Below are positions 53,801 to 64,000 of a stretch of 64,000 nucleotides of DNA, one piece after another. Origin of the DNA: Fasciolopsis buskii (taxonomy: Eukaryota; Platyhelminthes; Trematoda; Plagiorchiida; Fasciolidae); NCBI GenBank assembly GCA_008360955.1, contig LUCM01000674.1, positions 1-64,000 of the forward strand. Direction: 5' to 3'. The position numbers and the translations under genes were made by a program. The stretch's first letter is position 1. Each line of letters begins with the position of its first letter. A model generated the notes under the pieces. The model worked only from the letters and a program-made list of their open reading frames with translations, was not told the DNA's origin and did no database searches.

Positions 53801-55266
53801 AGGACGAACAGAGAGGGCAATCAAGGGTAAACTGCTGGTGATAAAAACAGTGGTTCGATCCGAACGACCAAGGGAACACTCAATAAGGACTGGCCATGAA
53901 AATAAGCCGTCTGGCGAGGGACAGTAAGCTGCATGGGAAAGAAGCAGCCAGTCAAAAAACGGAATGGAGTTTTTGTGCTTCATAATGTTAATCGGCATTC
54001 TAATCGACGTTGGTGATGTCCATCACAGAAGGATCGCAGTGCACTTATCAAAGAAGTTTCATCCAGGCTGTGATGAATGACTGCCTAATTTTGGCAACTG
54101 TTTTCCTCCGTAAGCAAGCAATTCTTCCGAGGTTTACCATTTGCCCATCCGTAATGAACACTGCTTATGGCGGGTTCCGTAAAACTAGTTTTTGCTAAGT
54201 GATAATCAATAATGAACCTGATGCCATTCGAAAATAATCACCTGTCTAATCTTTGCAAATATTCTTCCAGATCACATTTCATTGACATGAATTCTAACAG
54301 CTTTGATTACGCAGCCCCCTACCAACTTTCTTAGGAATATTACTGTATGATACGGTACAATTTTGTGCACATATTTATTGTATTTACAACAACAGTGTGG
54401 CACGTTAAAAACTGGTCATCAAGGAATGAAAGATGCCGAGAAATAAGTAATCGACCGAGGGAATAGGAAAACCGCTACCTTCAAATACAAATGCTCCGGT
54501 ACTCACAGATTACTAATCGCCGTTCACTAGGGACTGTAATTTGCGGCACTCTATCGGCGACGGCAAAACAATATGGCAGCACCTCGAAACATTTTTCGTT
54601 GACAATAGACCAAACAATTTTGACCGAACAAACGGCGCCGAAATTCGATAACTAAACAATGCAAGAATCATGTTCAGCGATAAATAGGCCGTAAGCGAAG
54701 ATATCCGGGTATGTCAAACAGATCTGAGATCGTACAGTTTCGGGAGGGTAAAAGAATTGACCGATGTCATTTGTTATGGTAAACCGTAGGGTGTGTCACT
54801 TAGCTATGCCAGTAAGGGATGGAAAAATACATAAAACATGCGGGAACGAACAATACATATGGCAAGATCTCTAAAACGAACACGGTGATTTTGGTCAGGG
54901 AACAACTAGGAGACTAGAGGGAAACATTTTGGAATGAGTCGAATCACGTAGTTTGAAAACAAGCACGAATTATTTTATGTCCGCGCGTGTGCGTGTATGA
55001 GATGATTAGGTCCCCATCCAAAAAATGTAGCAATGGATTAATTTGAAAAAGCAAAATTTTGAATATCAATCCTCTCGTTCAAACAACCATTCGGACAAAT
55101 TCAACGTTGACGGTCAGTGGGAATTGCTTCCACTTCGCAATAACTCGAGTGTGAATTTCGCAGCAAAGTACTTGCAATAAATCGATCGAACAACAAAAGT
55201 CGTTGAGACAATGTAAGCGAGAAGCAAACGGCAAAATGGATTGACCAGAGAAGAGTTGGATGGATC

Positions 55267-56211
55267 CGTTGAAAACCAAAACAAAACTGACCAACATGAC
55301 AAATATTTGTGGTCTCGAATTATGATAACCAACAAAAACTGTTTCCACAAAACAATAAACACACAAATGCTCATGTGGTTCCGGATAAACTGGACACTAC
55401 AAATTACAATTCAGCTACAAGTTGAATAATACAACCAACCTCAAAACAAACAAAGTAATGTCTTGTTCATCACGTTCAATCCCAATGCGTACACCTAGAA
55501 AACCGTATGGAGTATGAGCATTTTTGAAAGTCCAGTCATTCAAACGAACCCTATATATGCGCTTGGCTCTGACCACAATTATTGGCTAGCTCCTCGCATT
55601 AGTAATCACATTTTGGATGGACAGTGATCATGATCATTCGTTTCTATTGTTTGCCGAACATTTCGTTTTAACGAGACCACAATCTACAATTCCAATATAA
55701 TGCCGTCAACTCGAGACTTAATCAACAGTGACAGTTTTTCAACTCAGAATGTGATTTGCACTGCCACATTCACTTGGTCAATACCAATGCATTAGGACGA
55801 TCTGATCATCTAGATGTTTAAAAGTGGATATCACAGATTCAACTGCCACCATCATTGGCCACGTGCTCATTCAACACTCTCTAATCCTCCTCGAGTCTCG
55901 TTCTGTAAAAACCATGCGATAATTCCAAAATGTGTGTACACAGTGTGCACACGATCCCACTTGTTCGTGCACAGTCGATCACCCACGTGGACGTGTGAAT
56001 AGGGAGCATGGAGTCTAACAATCGCAAATGAGTTAATGGGAATAATGAAACTGAACTTTCCTTCTAATTCACGAGAACAGAACTGAGCCCAAATAAGTTA
56101 GATTACATGTTCGTGTGTGTGTGTTTGTGTGTGTGTGTGTTTGTGCAGGCTCGTCCGCTTTTGTGTTTGCGCGTGCTGCGGTCGGTTGTTCATGAATGTG
56201 CGTATTTGTGC
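55267..56211 (+). repeat. Left arm of 945-bp inverted repeat
   Basis: This arm is the reverse complement of 60073-61017 with no indels (paired positions sum to 116284). I count nine mismatches by eye: at 55270, 55312, 55359, 55383, 55394, 55487, 55557, 56202 and 56203. From 55558 to 56201, 644 bases are identical. The arm holds a TG/TTTG microsatellite (56112-56144) near its inner end and several short palindromes. Its longest ORF (55814-56002) appears in both arms but resembles no known protein. Beyond 55267 the similarity drops abruptly or continues only weakly. It could be a repeat-family copy, one arm of a foldback element or an inverted segmental duplication. Confidence 0.93.
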
Positions 56212-59200
56212 GTGTTTGTCTGCATTTCTGGTTACCATGTCGAGTGAACGCAACATATATATCACTATGATCATCGGTGGGTTCATGCTTCGAAATGTCA
56301 CACAAGATTTTACGCGAGAATAAAACAGTTTATTGTGAAGGCATAGTTACTATGATACCATTTGTTCAGATTACTAGACAAGTTATATTTAATTATTGAT
56401 AAAGTTGTTGTTTCAACTAGATCCTGGGCTGCAGGTTACAGTGAGCAACATGGGTACTTTATGAAATTTGACCAACTCTGTTCATCTGAGCATATGTCAC
56501 CGCTCGCTACGTCCGTTTTGGTGCCGGATAGCGAATCGACTGTAACAAGTGGCCACAAGAAGAAAGCCAAATGAATAGAAGAACCAGTTATAGTATTGGA
56601 AATCCTGGCTTGGGGGCGAATTGGGCCATGCCTGAGCGGAAATGTTAAGTTTATTTCATTCCCTAATGTTACATTATCTCACAGTTTGAGAATATCTCTT
56701 CGTAACCGCCTTTCACGGCTACCAATATAACGCGAGAGGAAACTCTTTGGCCATATAATTTAGTAAAGGATGAACCTGCATGTTGAATTTGTTTTAAACT
56801 CTTGACTCTATTCATCTCTTTACAAATCGATCTCCTTTTTTGCAAGTGACTTTTCATACGACACCATCAGTGACTAGCTGACGGATACTGTTCACTGCTG
56901 TTCCACGAGTTTTCAGAAAACATCGGCTATGCATAGTTGCCTTACTGTTGCTAGAGTTCGACCCTCGGCATCAGGTGGCAATTTCGGGTGGTGGCTGAGA
57001 CCAACGGAGTAAGACAACAGGTGAGACGTTCATTCACTAGGGTTCCAATTTAACCGGCTCATGAGAATGTTTGACAAAACTTTCTGCAGTTCGTATATGC
57101 TCATTTGCTTGGTGAAACGAGATTATTCATACATGTTATCTGCACCTGCAGGCGTACTTGCATTGCTAACTAGGAGGTCAGCCAATGCGGGCTGTCCTAC
57201 TTCCCGGCATTCCTATGGTTCAGGTGGTAATTCACACCCAGTGCTGATACGTAGTGTCAACAACTTCAGATGACTATACAGCTTTGTGGTTTAGATTTCG
57301 GTGAAGGAATTGGAAGTTCGAAAATGAGTAGAACTCAAAGAAACATGTCACCTCGAACTATTCGGATTGGAAATCCGGTTACTTACTGTTAACTGATTTC
57401 CGCTTTTGAACATCTGACACTCACCGAAAGGTGTCACGCAAAAAAGAACTGAATTTTAGCCGTGCCTCGAAAAATTTCCTACTGACAAATCCAGACTAAG
57501 AACTTATTGAAAGGACTTGATCTGGACATGGTGCCTGCGGTTCACAACGGACCATCGAAATACAGCTGAGCAGTGATCATAACGATTGGTAGCACGGTGA
57601 TAAAAATCAGATTTCTAGAACTTGTGAATGCAGATTTGACCGTGCAAAGATCTGCTGACAGTTGTCTTGTTCGTTTCCTTTCCTCATTAGTTGTGCGTAT
57701 GACTTTGGATTGGGATGTAATTCCTTCATCGAGAGCTGAAAATGAGCGCAGGTATGTGAAAACAACCAGCGAGTTTTTTAGCAAAATTTGATATTTAGCC
57801 AACTAGTTGTGTTTTGTGCTTCATTGTTTTTAGTAAGCGGAAATCTTTTCTAATGTTTGCGAATTTCTACCGAACACATTAGAACCGAGTGACTAAATGC
57901 TTGTGCGTCAAAGGTGGTCAGCCAAGATACCAATGCCTCACATTACTTAAAAATACCTGTGAGCTCTAATATCGAATCACCAAACGCAAAGCAGCCCAGA
58001 GGGGAATGCACTTTCAGTGCGAAAAACGCCTGACGTGATAGGAGGGTTTCACGGGAACCAGTTGCGCATATACCTTATCTCCGTTCAACAATGTCGGGCA
58101 TTACTGACTTTCAATGAAGATGGCATCTGAACAGACTTAACTTGATTATTCTGACTGGCGTAGAAGGAAGCTGGTTTCAACTTTGAATTCGATGAACAAA
58201 ACATCAGTGATAAGCTTTGATGAAAGCAAACCTCTAGTCCGATTTCTACAAAGCTTAATGTTGATCGGGTGAGCTAAGTTTTATGCGCAAAAGATGAAGT
58301 CCTAAGGACAGTCACCCAAGCATAGAATGCACCAGTAGTACGCACTACTCACAAGCGGACATTGAGAAAAGCCGAGAAACAGAATCCCTTCAGAGATTTG
58401 TACTCACATCATCACATCACCATATAATAGGAAACATTAAAATTTGGATTAGACTGATAAACATACGAATGGAAAAGGAATCAGTGATGTTCCTTATATA
58501 ACCCAAAAAACGGATGACTTTGCTGTGCGAATTGCTTTCTGGTCCAGAATTTGCACTGGGACCATAGGTTGGAAAGGAGACTTAAAGGAAAACCACAATT
58601 TTTTTCGACCAATCAATGAAGGACTGCGAAGACACGGACTTTCGACGGTACCTCAGATCGATAGGCTGGTAACAGTGAGTAAACCTTTTTTGGGAATATC
58701 TGTCGTTAGTAAATGCTTAGCTATTTTACACAATTGTTTTGCTTAAATGTGTCTTTGATTTCTTGCTTTGCCGTGGGTTGCCCAACGGATTCCTGCAACC
58801 TTAACAGACATTTTGCCATAGCATGATACGGCTAATTCGACGTATGCAAAATAGGTTCCAAAAGAAAGACAATTTTGTTTTTTCCGTAAAGTGTACATTA
58901 TCTGGACCATTGGTTTTCGTAGGCCCAATTTATCCGAATGTTCTTGAATCCCCTAGACCGTTTTGCTTCAGCCGTCTCAGGATGTTGGATCAACATTTCT
59001 GCGGTTGACACGTTTTAGCATCCTAATTTGCCATGTTTGGAAATGATGGCTTATCGTCTAAAGCGGCTTCCATTTTTATTGCGCATCCCGGCTTGTTAAG
59101 AACTATTCCTGCGCCCTTGTCCGATCTTGATAACATAAAATCTGCATTATTTTAACGCAAGTCCAGCCCAGATTAATTAGCACCGCTGGGTTCATTTAAT

Positions 59201-60072
59201 TAGATTTGAAGCGTTGCCTTTCTATTTGTCATTAGGGTGATAAACTCAACAATTACGCTTGAACAATATCGAGTCAAACTTCTGATTTCCACCTTATAGA
59301 TATTTGGACAAAACGATGTCAGCCTCAAAGTCCAAACTTCTAACAAATGTTTGTCCAACATTACGCCAGAGATTTTATGAAGGAACTAATCACATTTCGG
59401 CGAAATCTTCATCCGTTCTGTGCGTTTAAACAATCCTTGATGTTCCCGATTCATTTATTTGTGTACAATGAATTGGACGTAATTCTTATGCGAATGTTTT
59501 TCTTCATCTTCCAGACTGTTTAGGCACACAAAACGACGTCAAAAATGTCCCTTCTAATTCCACAACATGCTTGCATAGAATACCATCATCCCACCTATAT
59601 CCTATCCTAACGTATCCAATCACAAATAGGTTCTTCTAATGTAAAATGATGTTTCTGCGTGACTCCAAATCACTGAAAGCGATCCTGTTTGGCAACTTTT
59701 GTTCCTCTCACAATTTCGTTTCCAGGATTTTTGCATAGCATGCCGCATTGATCGAGCAAAGCAGAACAATGTACTTCATTCGTTCTCTTCTATTATCATC
59801 TGTAATTACTAGCAAGCGAAAGAGAGATTATTCGTCCAACCCACTTTATAAACAGGCTCTTCGAAGTTCTTTTTAAGATTGTCCTTATTAGCCCTGATCA
59901 TCTGCCGGCGTAAGAACAACACTACGGTTCAAGGGTTATGTTAAAATTCCCATCCAATACGCTTACCAGTCTGAGCTAAGTCGTCCAAAGCCCCCAATCG
60001 TTATCATTGTTCTTTATTGTTCTTAAACGCGTTGCTTATCGACGTCAACTGTAGGCCCAGGCAGATAAGCTA
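56212..60072. other. Spacer between the inverted repeat arms
   Basis: I find no convincing gene here. ORFs are short (at most 86 codons) and recognisable in no family. It contains the SINE-like stretch at 57180-57260, a weak hammerhead-like string at 58295-58312 (GATGA then GTCCTAAGGAC) and, on the minus strand near 59890-59910, an ADDQ string that could be a reverse transcriptase scrap. A spacer of a composite mobile element would be expected to carry a transposase or integrase; none is visible. Confidence 0.6.
57180..57260 (+). repeat. SINE-like fragment sharing a motif with 62513
   Basis: GGTAATTCACACCC (57226-57239) resembles a decayed tRNA B box. It runs into AGTGCTGATAC (57240-57250), which is also found after the B-box-like ATTTCACACC at 62511-62520. 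The shared string (TTCACACC, one variable base, then AGTGCTGATAC) places both in one repeat family. CTGAT may be the remains of the hammerhead CTGATGA. Confidence 0.4.
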
Positions 60073-61017
60073 GCACAAATGGGCACATTCATGAACAACC
60101 GACCGCAGCACGCGCAAACACAAAAGCGGACGAGCCTGCACAAACACACACACACACAAACACACACACACGAACATGTAATCTAACTTATTTGGGCTCA
60201 GTTCTGTTCTCGTGAATTAGAAGGAAAGTTCAGTTTCATTATTCCCATTAACTCATTTGCGATTGTTAGACTCCATGCTCCCTATTCACACGTCCACGTG
60301 GGTGATCGACTGTGCACGAACAAGTGGGATCGTGTGCACACTGTGTACACACATTTTGGAATTATCGCATGGTTTTTACAGAACGAGACTCGAGGAGGAT
60401 TAGAGAGTGTTGAATGAGCACGTGGCCAATGATGGTGGCAGTTGAATCTGTGATATCCACTTTTAAACATCTAGATGATCAGATCGTCCTAATGCATTGG
60501 TATTGACCAAGTGAATGTGGCAGTGCAAATCACATTCTGAGTTGAAAAACTGTCACTGTTGATTAAGTCTCGAGTTGACGGCATTATATTGGAATTGTAG
60601 ATTGTGGTCTCGTTAAAACGAAATGTTCGGCAAACAATAGAAACGAATGATCATGATCACTGTCCATCCAAAATGTGATTACTAATGCGAGGAGCTAGCC
60701 AATAATTGTGGTCAGAGCCAAGCGCACATATAGGGTTCGTTTGAATGACTGGACTTTCAAAAATGCTCATACTCCATACGGTTTTCTAGGTGTACGTATT
60801 GGGATTGAACGTGATGAACAAGACATTACTTTGTTTGTTTTGAGGTTGGTTGTATTATTCAACTTGTAGCTGAATTGTAATTTGTAGTGCCCAGTTTATC
60901 TGGAACCACATGAGCATTTGTGTGATTATTGTTTTGTGGAAACAGTTTTTGTTGGTTATCATAATTCGAGATCACAAATATTTGTCATGTTGGTCAGTTT
61001 TGTTTTGGTTTTCGACG
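60073..61017 (-). repeat. Right arm of 945-bp inverted repeat
   Basis: This arm mirrors 55267-56211 across a 3861-base spacer. The stretch 60083-60726 is identical to its partner, and the outer part 60727-61017 carries seven substitutions. The CA/CAAA microsatellite (60140-60172) has exactly the same repeat count as in the left arm, which is unusual for an old duplication and implies recent copying or conversion. No target-site duplication was seen at the outer edges and no transposase frame in the spacer. Confidence 0.93.
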
Positions 61018-61342
61018 AAACCACTCGATATCTCTATTGTCAGGTTTCAATGCAATCATGTTGAGTTTTTTGCTGTTACATTCTGTTATTCTATTCTCTG
61101 TTTTATCTGCCTCTTGGATTTTCTTGGTCTACGCCTCATCCCACGATTGTGCTAACTGGGAGGCTATTTTTTTGGCCAATGGAACCACAGAAATAGTCTT
61201 GTTGATCGTGTGTATCGGACAGTGTTTGTTATGATTTTCTGTTGACAAATGAAGAGTTTACTTGCTCTTGCTTGGTATTTCATGGTGGAAATTGGCTTTG
61301 GGAGGTGCAATCGGATGTTTTCCATACACAGTCCGACACTCG

Positions 61343-61372
61343 TGCACACACACACACACACGCACGCACGCA
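61343..61372. repeat. Compound CA and CGCA microsatellite
   Basis: A CA run of about nine units grades into a GCAC tetranucleotide run (61361-61372). It lies about 325 bases outside the right inverted repeat arm and is unrelated to the CA run inside that arm. Confidence 0.9.
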
Positions 61373-62477
61373 CGTATTCTTGCACGCTTGCAGATGTCAC
61401 CCCGTGAGTTGATGACAGTTGTTTTTTGAGTTATATTTTCCTGCGGATTCCGAAATTTGTCTCACGAATCTGTCAATTCCTCTCTGGTCAAAATCAATTC
61501 GGTTTTGTGTAACACTTTGCTGGAAAGATGTGCCGGTTGTTGTTTCCGAATAGTTTGATTCATTTATTCCCTTCATCTCAGGAACGATAGAACTAACTTT
61601 TTGGCACAGCTTTGTCATGTATTCCAATCGTGCACATTAGTGCAGATACAGCGATATTGAATCACATAGAAGAAATAAAACTGTCAGTGCACCGTTTTGC
61701 TGATTCCCAGATTTGTCACAAATTGCCCAGACGGTCTTTTCCGTTATGAGTTTGCCAAGCGAGATTTACTACTTTTACTACTTCATCGCTTTACCTATTG
61801 ACCTTAGCTCTGCACACATAATAAATAGCATTCCACGTGTTTGTAAACACTCCTTATTAAGACCGATTCCATGAATTTTTCATCAACGTACCCCTCGAAG
61901 AACCAGAATCGTTCTTCTCCCGTGACTGATAAATTAAATGTAATATTGATGTAATTTTCTGCCACCAAGAAGAATAGTCGAGCAGATTAATTTCAAGTCA
62001 CGTGAAATTGGAAATTCGGCAAAGCACCATTATCGAAAGTCTGAGTTTAGTCCAGCGAGACTGCTTTTACAAAAGAGATAATGAAGAATGGTTTATTTCT
62101 TTGCCTAGATTTTGGGTATATTCTTTTCTGTGGCACTTCTTGAGTATGTTTGAACTTCCCCTTTCATGGGGGTTTTATACGGATGACCAAATTAACTATC
62201 CATTTATCAGAGTGTACGGTTTTTTCTCGCTGTTAATGTGAATGACAAAAGATTCTGCTGATAGTTTCGCGGAATTTCCTCAGTGTTTTCTTTAAGTCCA
62301 AATCTCAGCGGACATGACTCTTTTCAGACTTATTTGAAACTTATTTCACGCGGCCAGAAGCCGGCAGTTATGTTTCCCAAGGGCAAGAAAATCTCCCGGT
62401 GGCAAGTTTTGTTCCATTCAAATTAACTTAACCAGTTATGGGGAAATGCTTTCAAATCCTCCCGTGTCTAATTAGGA

Positions 62478-62565
62478 TGACGATAATGCATAACTCAGTC
62501 TGTTAGACTGATTTCACACCGAGTGCTGATACTGGATTCTGTTGGACACGATCGTGTCCTTCAGC
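62478..62565 (+). repeat. SINE-like fragment with 16-bp palindrome
   Basis: CAGTC, a 5-base loop and GACTG (62497-62511) resemble an anticodon arm. The B-box-like GATTTCACACC and then AGTGCTGATAC (62522-62532) follow, shared with 57231-57250. GGACACGATCGTGTCC (62544-62559) is a perfect palindrome in the position where a hammerhead stem II strand, GAAA and stem III would lie. Confidence 0.4.
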
Positions 62566-64000
62566 TAGTCAGCATCCATCTTGGATTCTGGCCGATCATG
62601 TGATTCACGAGGTCAGAGTAGACCGGGAAGAGATGCTGCAAATCGGCCTGAAAATTGCTTCAAACCCAACGATATTCATTTCGATATCTTGTCTTAAATT
62701 ACATTGCACGATGGGGATCGGATAAGCAGCCGTAGGTTGACTAGGAGAAGTGGATGTATAACTAAATTTATTTTGTTTTAAAATACTGAAAACTGAATAT
62801 TTGCATCACGCTCGTAGGACTTGGATTTACAGAAAATTACCAAATGGGAGTATGGGGAAGAAAAGACCAGCGTGAAAATACAAATGTTGTACTAAACCTA
62901 TGAAGAGAGATGATTCACAAGCCATGGCTCCTATGTCTTCAACATTGTGGTAACAAAAAAGAGCAGAATACTTGGTGTTTCAAGATATTTACCGTCATGG
63001 GTTCTTGTTAAAAAATCAAAATCAGAAGGTGATGAAAATTTCGAAATTTCCCGAGTCCGATTAATCCCATGACTTTAACTATTCCAAAATGCTAAGTGGT
63101 ACTAAAGCATAACTCAACAAATTGGCCCTAAATTGCCATCTTGGTAAAACGTTAGCTCAGTTTATTCATAAAAATTATTGCGTGTCAAATATAAGAAAAA
63201 AATTCAATTTTTCTCGTTATTTTGTCTCAAATATTTTAAAGAAATAAAAAGGAGATTTCAAAATATTTTCATACTGTCTTTTGTTTGAGTACATTGTTAA
63301 AACCAGACTGATGTCGGCTGAACATTCAGATTTCCAAGTTAGAAATTAGGTCGAATTGAAAAGCTAAACTTGCTCAGAGCAGTCCACGAATGTTCAATGG
63401 ACCCTAAATCAACCCATCAGTCAAGGGTTCTACAGGACCAGACAACATTTTTACTCTTCCGGAGAATCGACTATATTGAAAAGAATTTTAGGGAAACGAT
63501 GGGCTATAAAGTTTCTCAGTGTTTCATGCTTCCATTTTACTCGGTCCCCTAACTCTAGCGCATACAGTCAGTTGTCTCGGCCCCAGCTCACTCTCAGCTT
63601 GCCTAATCGATTAAGGACGGTCGAATGGCCTCTAGTCGCTCAACACGATAGCTTTTTCGTTTATTTGTCGAAGTCGAATGGTTTATACTGGTCCACCTTG
63701 CATACAACTGAATAACCTATTTTCCCCCGCCTAATCAAGTTCAAAGTCCATGTTGTGGCCCTTATAGCAAAAGCTGCTCTCTTCCTTCTCTGAGCTAGTT
63801 TGAAATCAGATCACTTTCAATCAGTCCGCGAGCTAGAATGCCTGGTGTACTCCAAACGTGCCATCGGGCTTCTTGTCGATCTAGTTTCAAGCCTGTGTTG
63901 CACAACTGATGTCTTATGCATCTGCTAGTCAGTCTTATTATTTTGGTCATAGACAAACTTCGCTTCTATATGACTCGTCGCACCGAAGCAAAGTGGTATT

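Larger units (their letters stand above)
38086..55266. other. Long gene-free stretch
   Basis: About 17 kb with frames of at most 134 codons (38275-38679, plus strand) and no identifiable domain. Microsatellites lie at 39012, 39451 and 44775. The 101-codon frame at 49497-49802 has protein-like composition but no known family. A T-arm-like GGGTTTGATTCCC at 52736-52748 hints at one more tRNA-derived repeat. Confidence 0.45.
61018..64000. other. Gene-free right edge
   Basis: Apart from the microsatellite at 61343 and the SINE-like fragment at 62478, only short frames (at most 81 codons) are seen. The last 500 bases are somewhat richer in G+C and may enter another repeat that continues beyond the window. 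Confidence 0.4.

Noticed and set aside
55814..56002. Identical ORF in both inverted repeat arms
   Set aside because: It is identical only because the arms are; the peptide has no domain and other frames are equally conserved.
58280..58330. GATGAAGTCCTAAGGAC resembling the SINE hammerhead
   Set aside because: GAAA is missing after the hairpin and no tRNA-like head lies upstream.
59880..59920. Minus-strand ADDQ string as an RT catalytic box
   Set aside because: Requires a frameshift right after the motif and no other RT block was found nearby.
1..64000. CRISPR arrays, bacterial operons, rRNA genes
   Set aside because: No regularly spaced direct repeats, no tight same-strand gene runs and no rRNA-like sequence were seen; the window reads as eukaryotic nuclear DNA.

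Overview
The window looks like a piece of an invertebrate nuclear genome, most plausibly a flatworm (digenean fluke). This is inferred from three things: very sparse coding sequence, one degenerin/ENaC-type channel gene, and retroelement debris carrying hammerhead-ribozyme-like motifs, a combination well known from schistosomes and other flukes. Nothing bacterial, viral or organellar is visible. The species cannot be fixed from the sequence alone.

Only one intact protein-coding gene is convincing: an uninterrupted 645-codon minus-strand reading frame at 33508-35445. It has the full architecture of a DEG/ENaC cation-channel subunit (short N-terminus, TM1, cysteine-rich ectodomain, TM2 with pore, cytoplasmic tail). 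It differs from the family consensus at two functional motifs. It contains no intron, and an in-frame stop lies 12 codons upstream of its ATG.

Most of what else can be read is decayed retroelement. At 1-1086 lies a LINE reverse transcriptase (YADD box at 85-96) split by an insertion with a probable target-site duplication. The insertion holds a minus-strand tRNA-derived SINE carrying a nearly complete hammerhead ribozyme (254-298), and apparently a second copy in the opposite orientation. At about 2640-2760 (minus) and 9590-10695 (plus) are Penelope-like element (PLE) remnants. The second has the reverse-transcriptase C-terminus, a GIY-YIG endonuclease relic and a 3' hairpin followed by GAAACG. 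More tRNA-headed SINEs or SINE fragments lie near 17050, 17905-18190, 23680, 24490, 38007, 57180-57260 and 62480-62560.

At 55267-56211 and 60073-61017 there is a 945-bp inverted repeat, about 99% identical without indels, around a 3.86-kb spacer. A run of 644 bp is perfectly identical, and seven of the nine mismatches crowd into the outer 300 bp of the arms.

The rest (about 10.7-17.0, 18.2-23.6, 24.6-33.5, 35.6-55.2, 56.2-60.1 and 61.0-64.0 kb) shows AT/CA microsatellites and scattered short ORFs with no recognisable domain. Spliced exons of unrecognised genes could still be hidden there. The 'system' worth attention is the co-occurrence of two kinds of hammerhead-bearing retroelement (tRNA-SINE and PLE) in one 64-kb neighbourhood, together with the large, partly homogenised inverted repeat.
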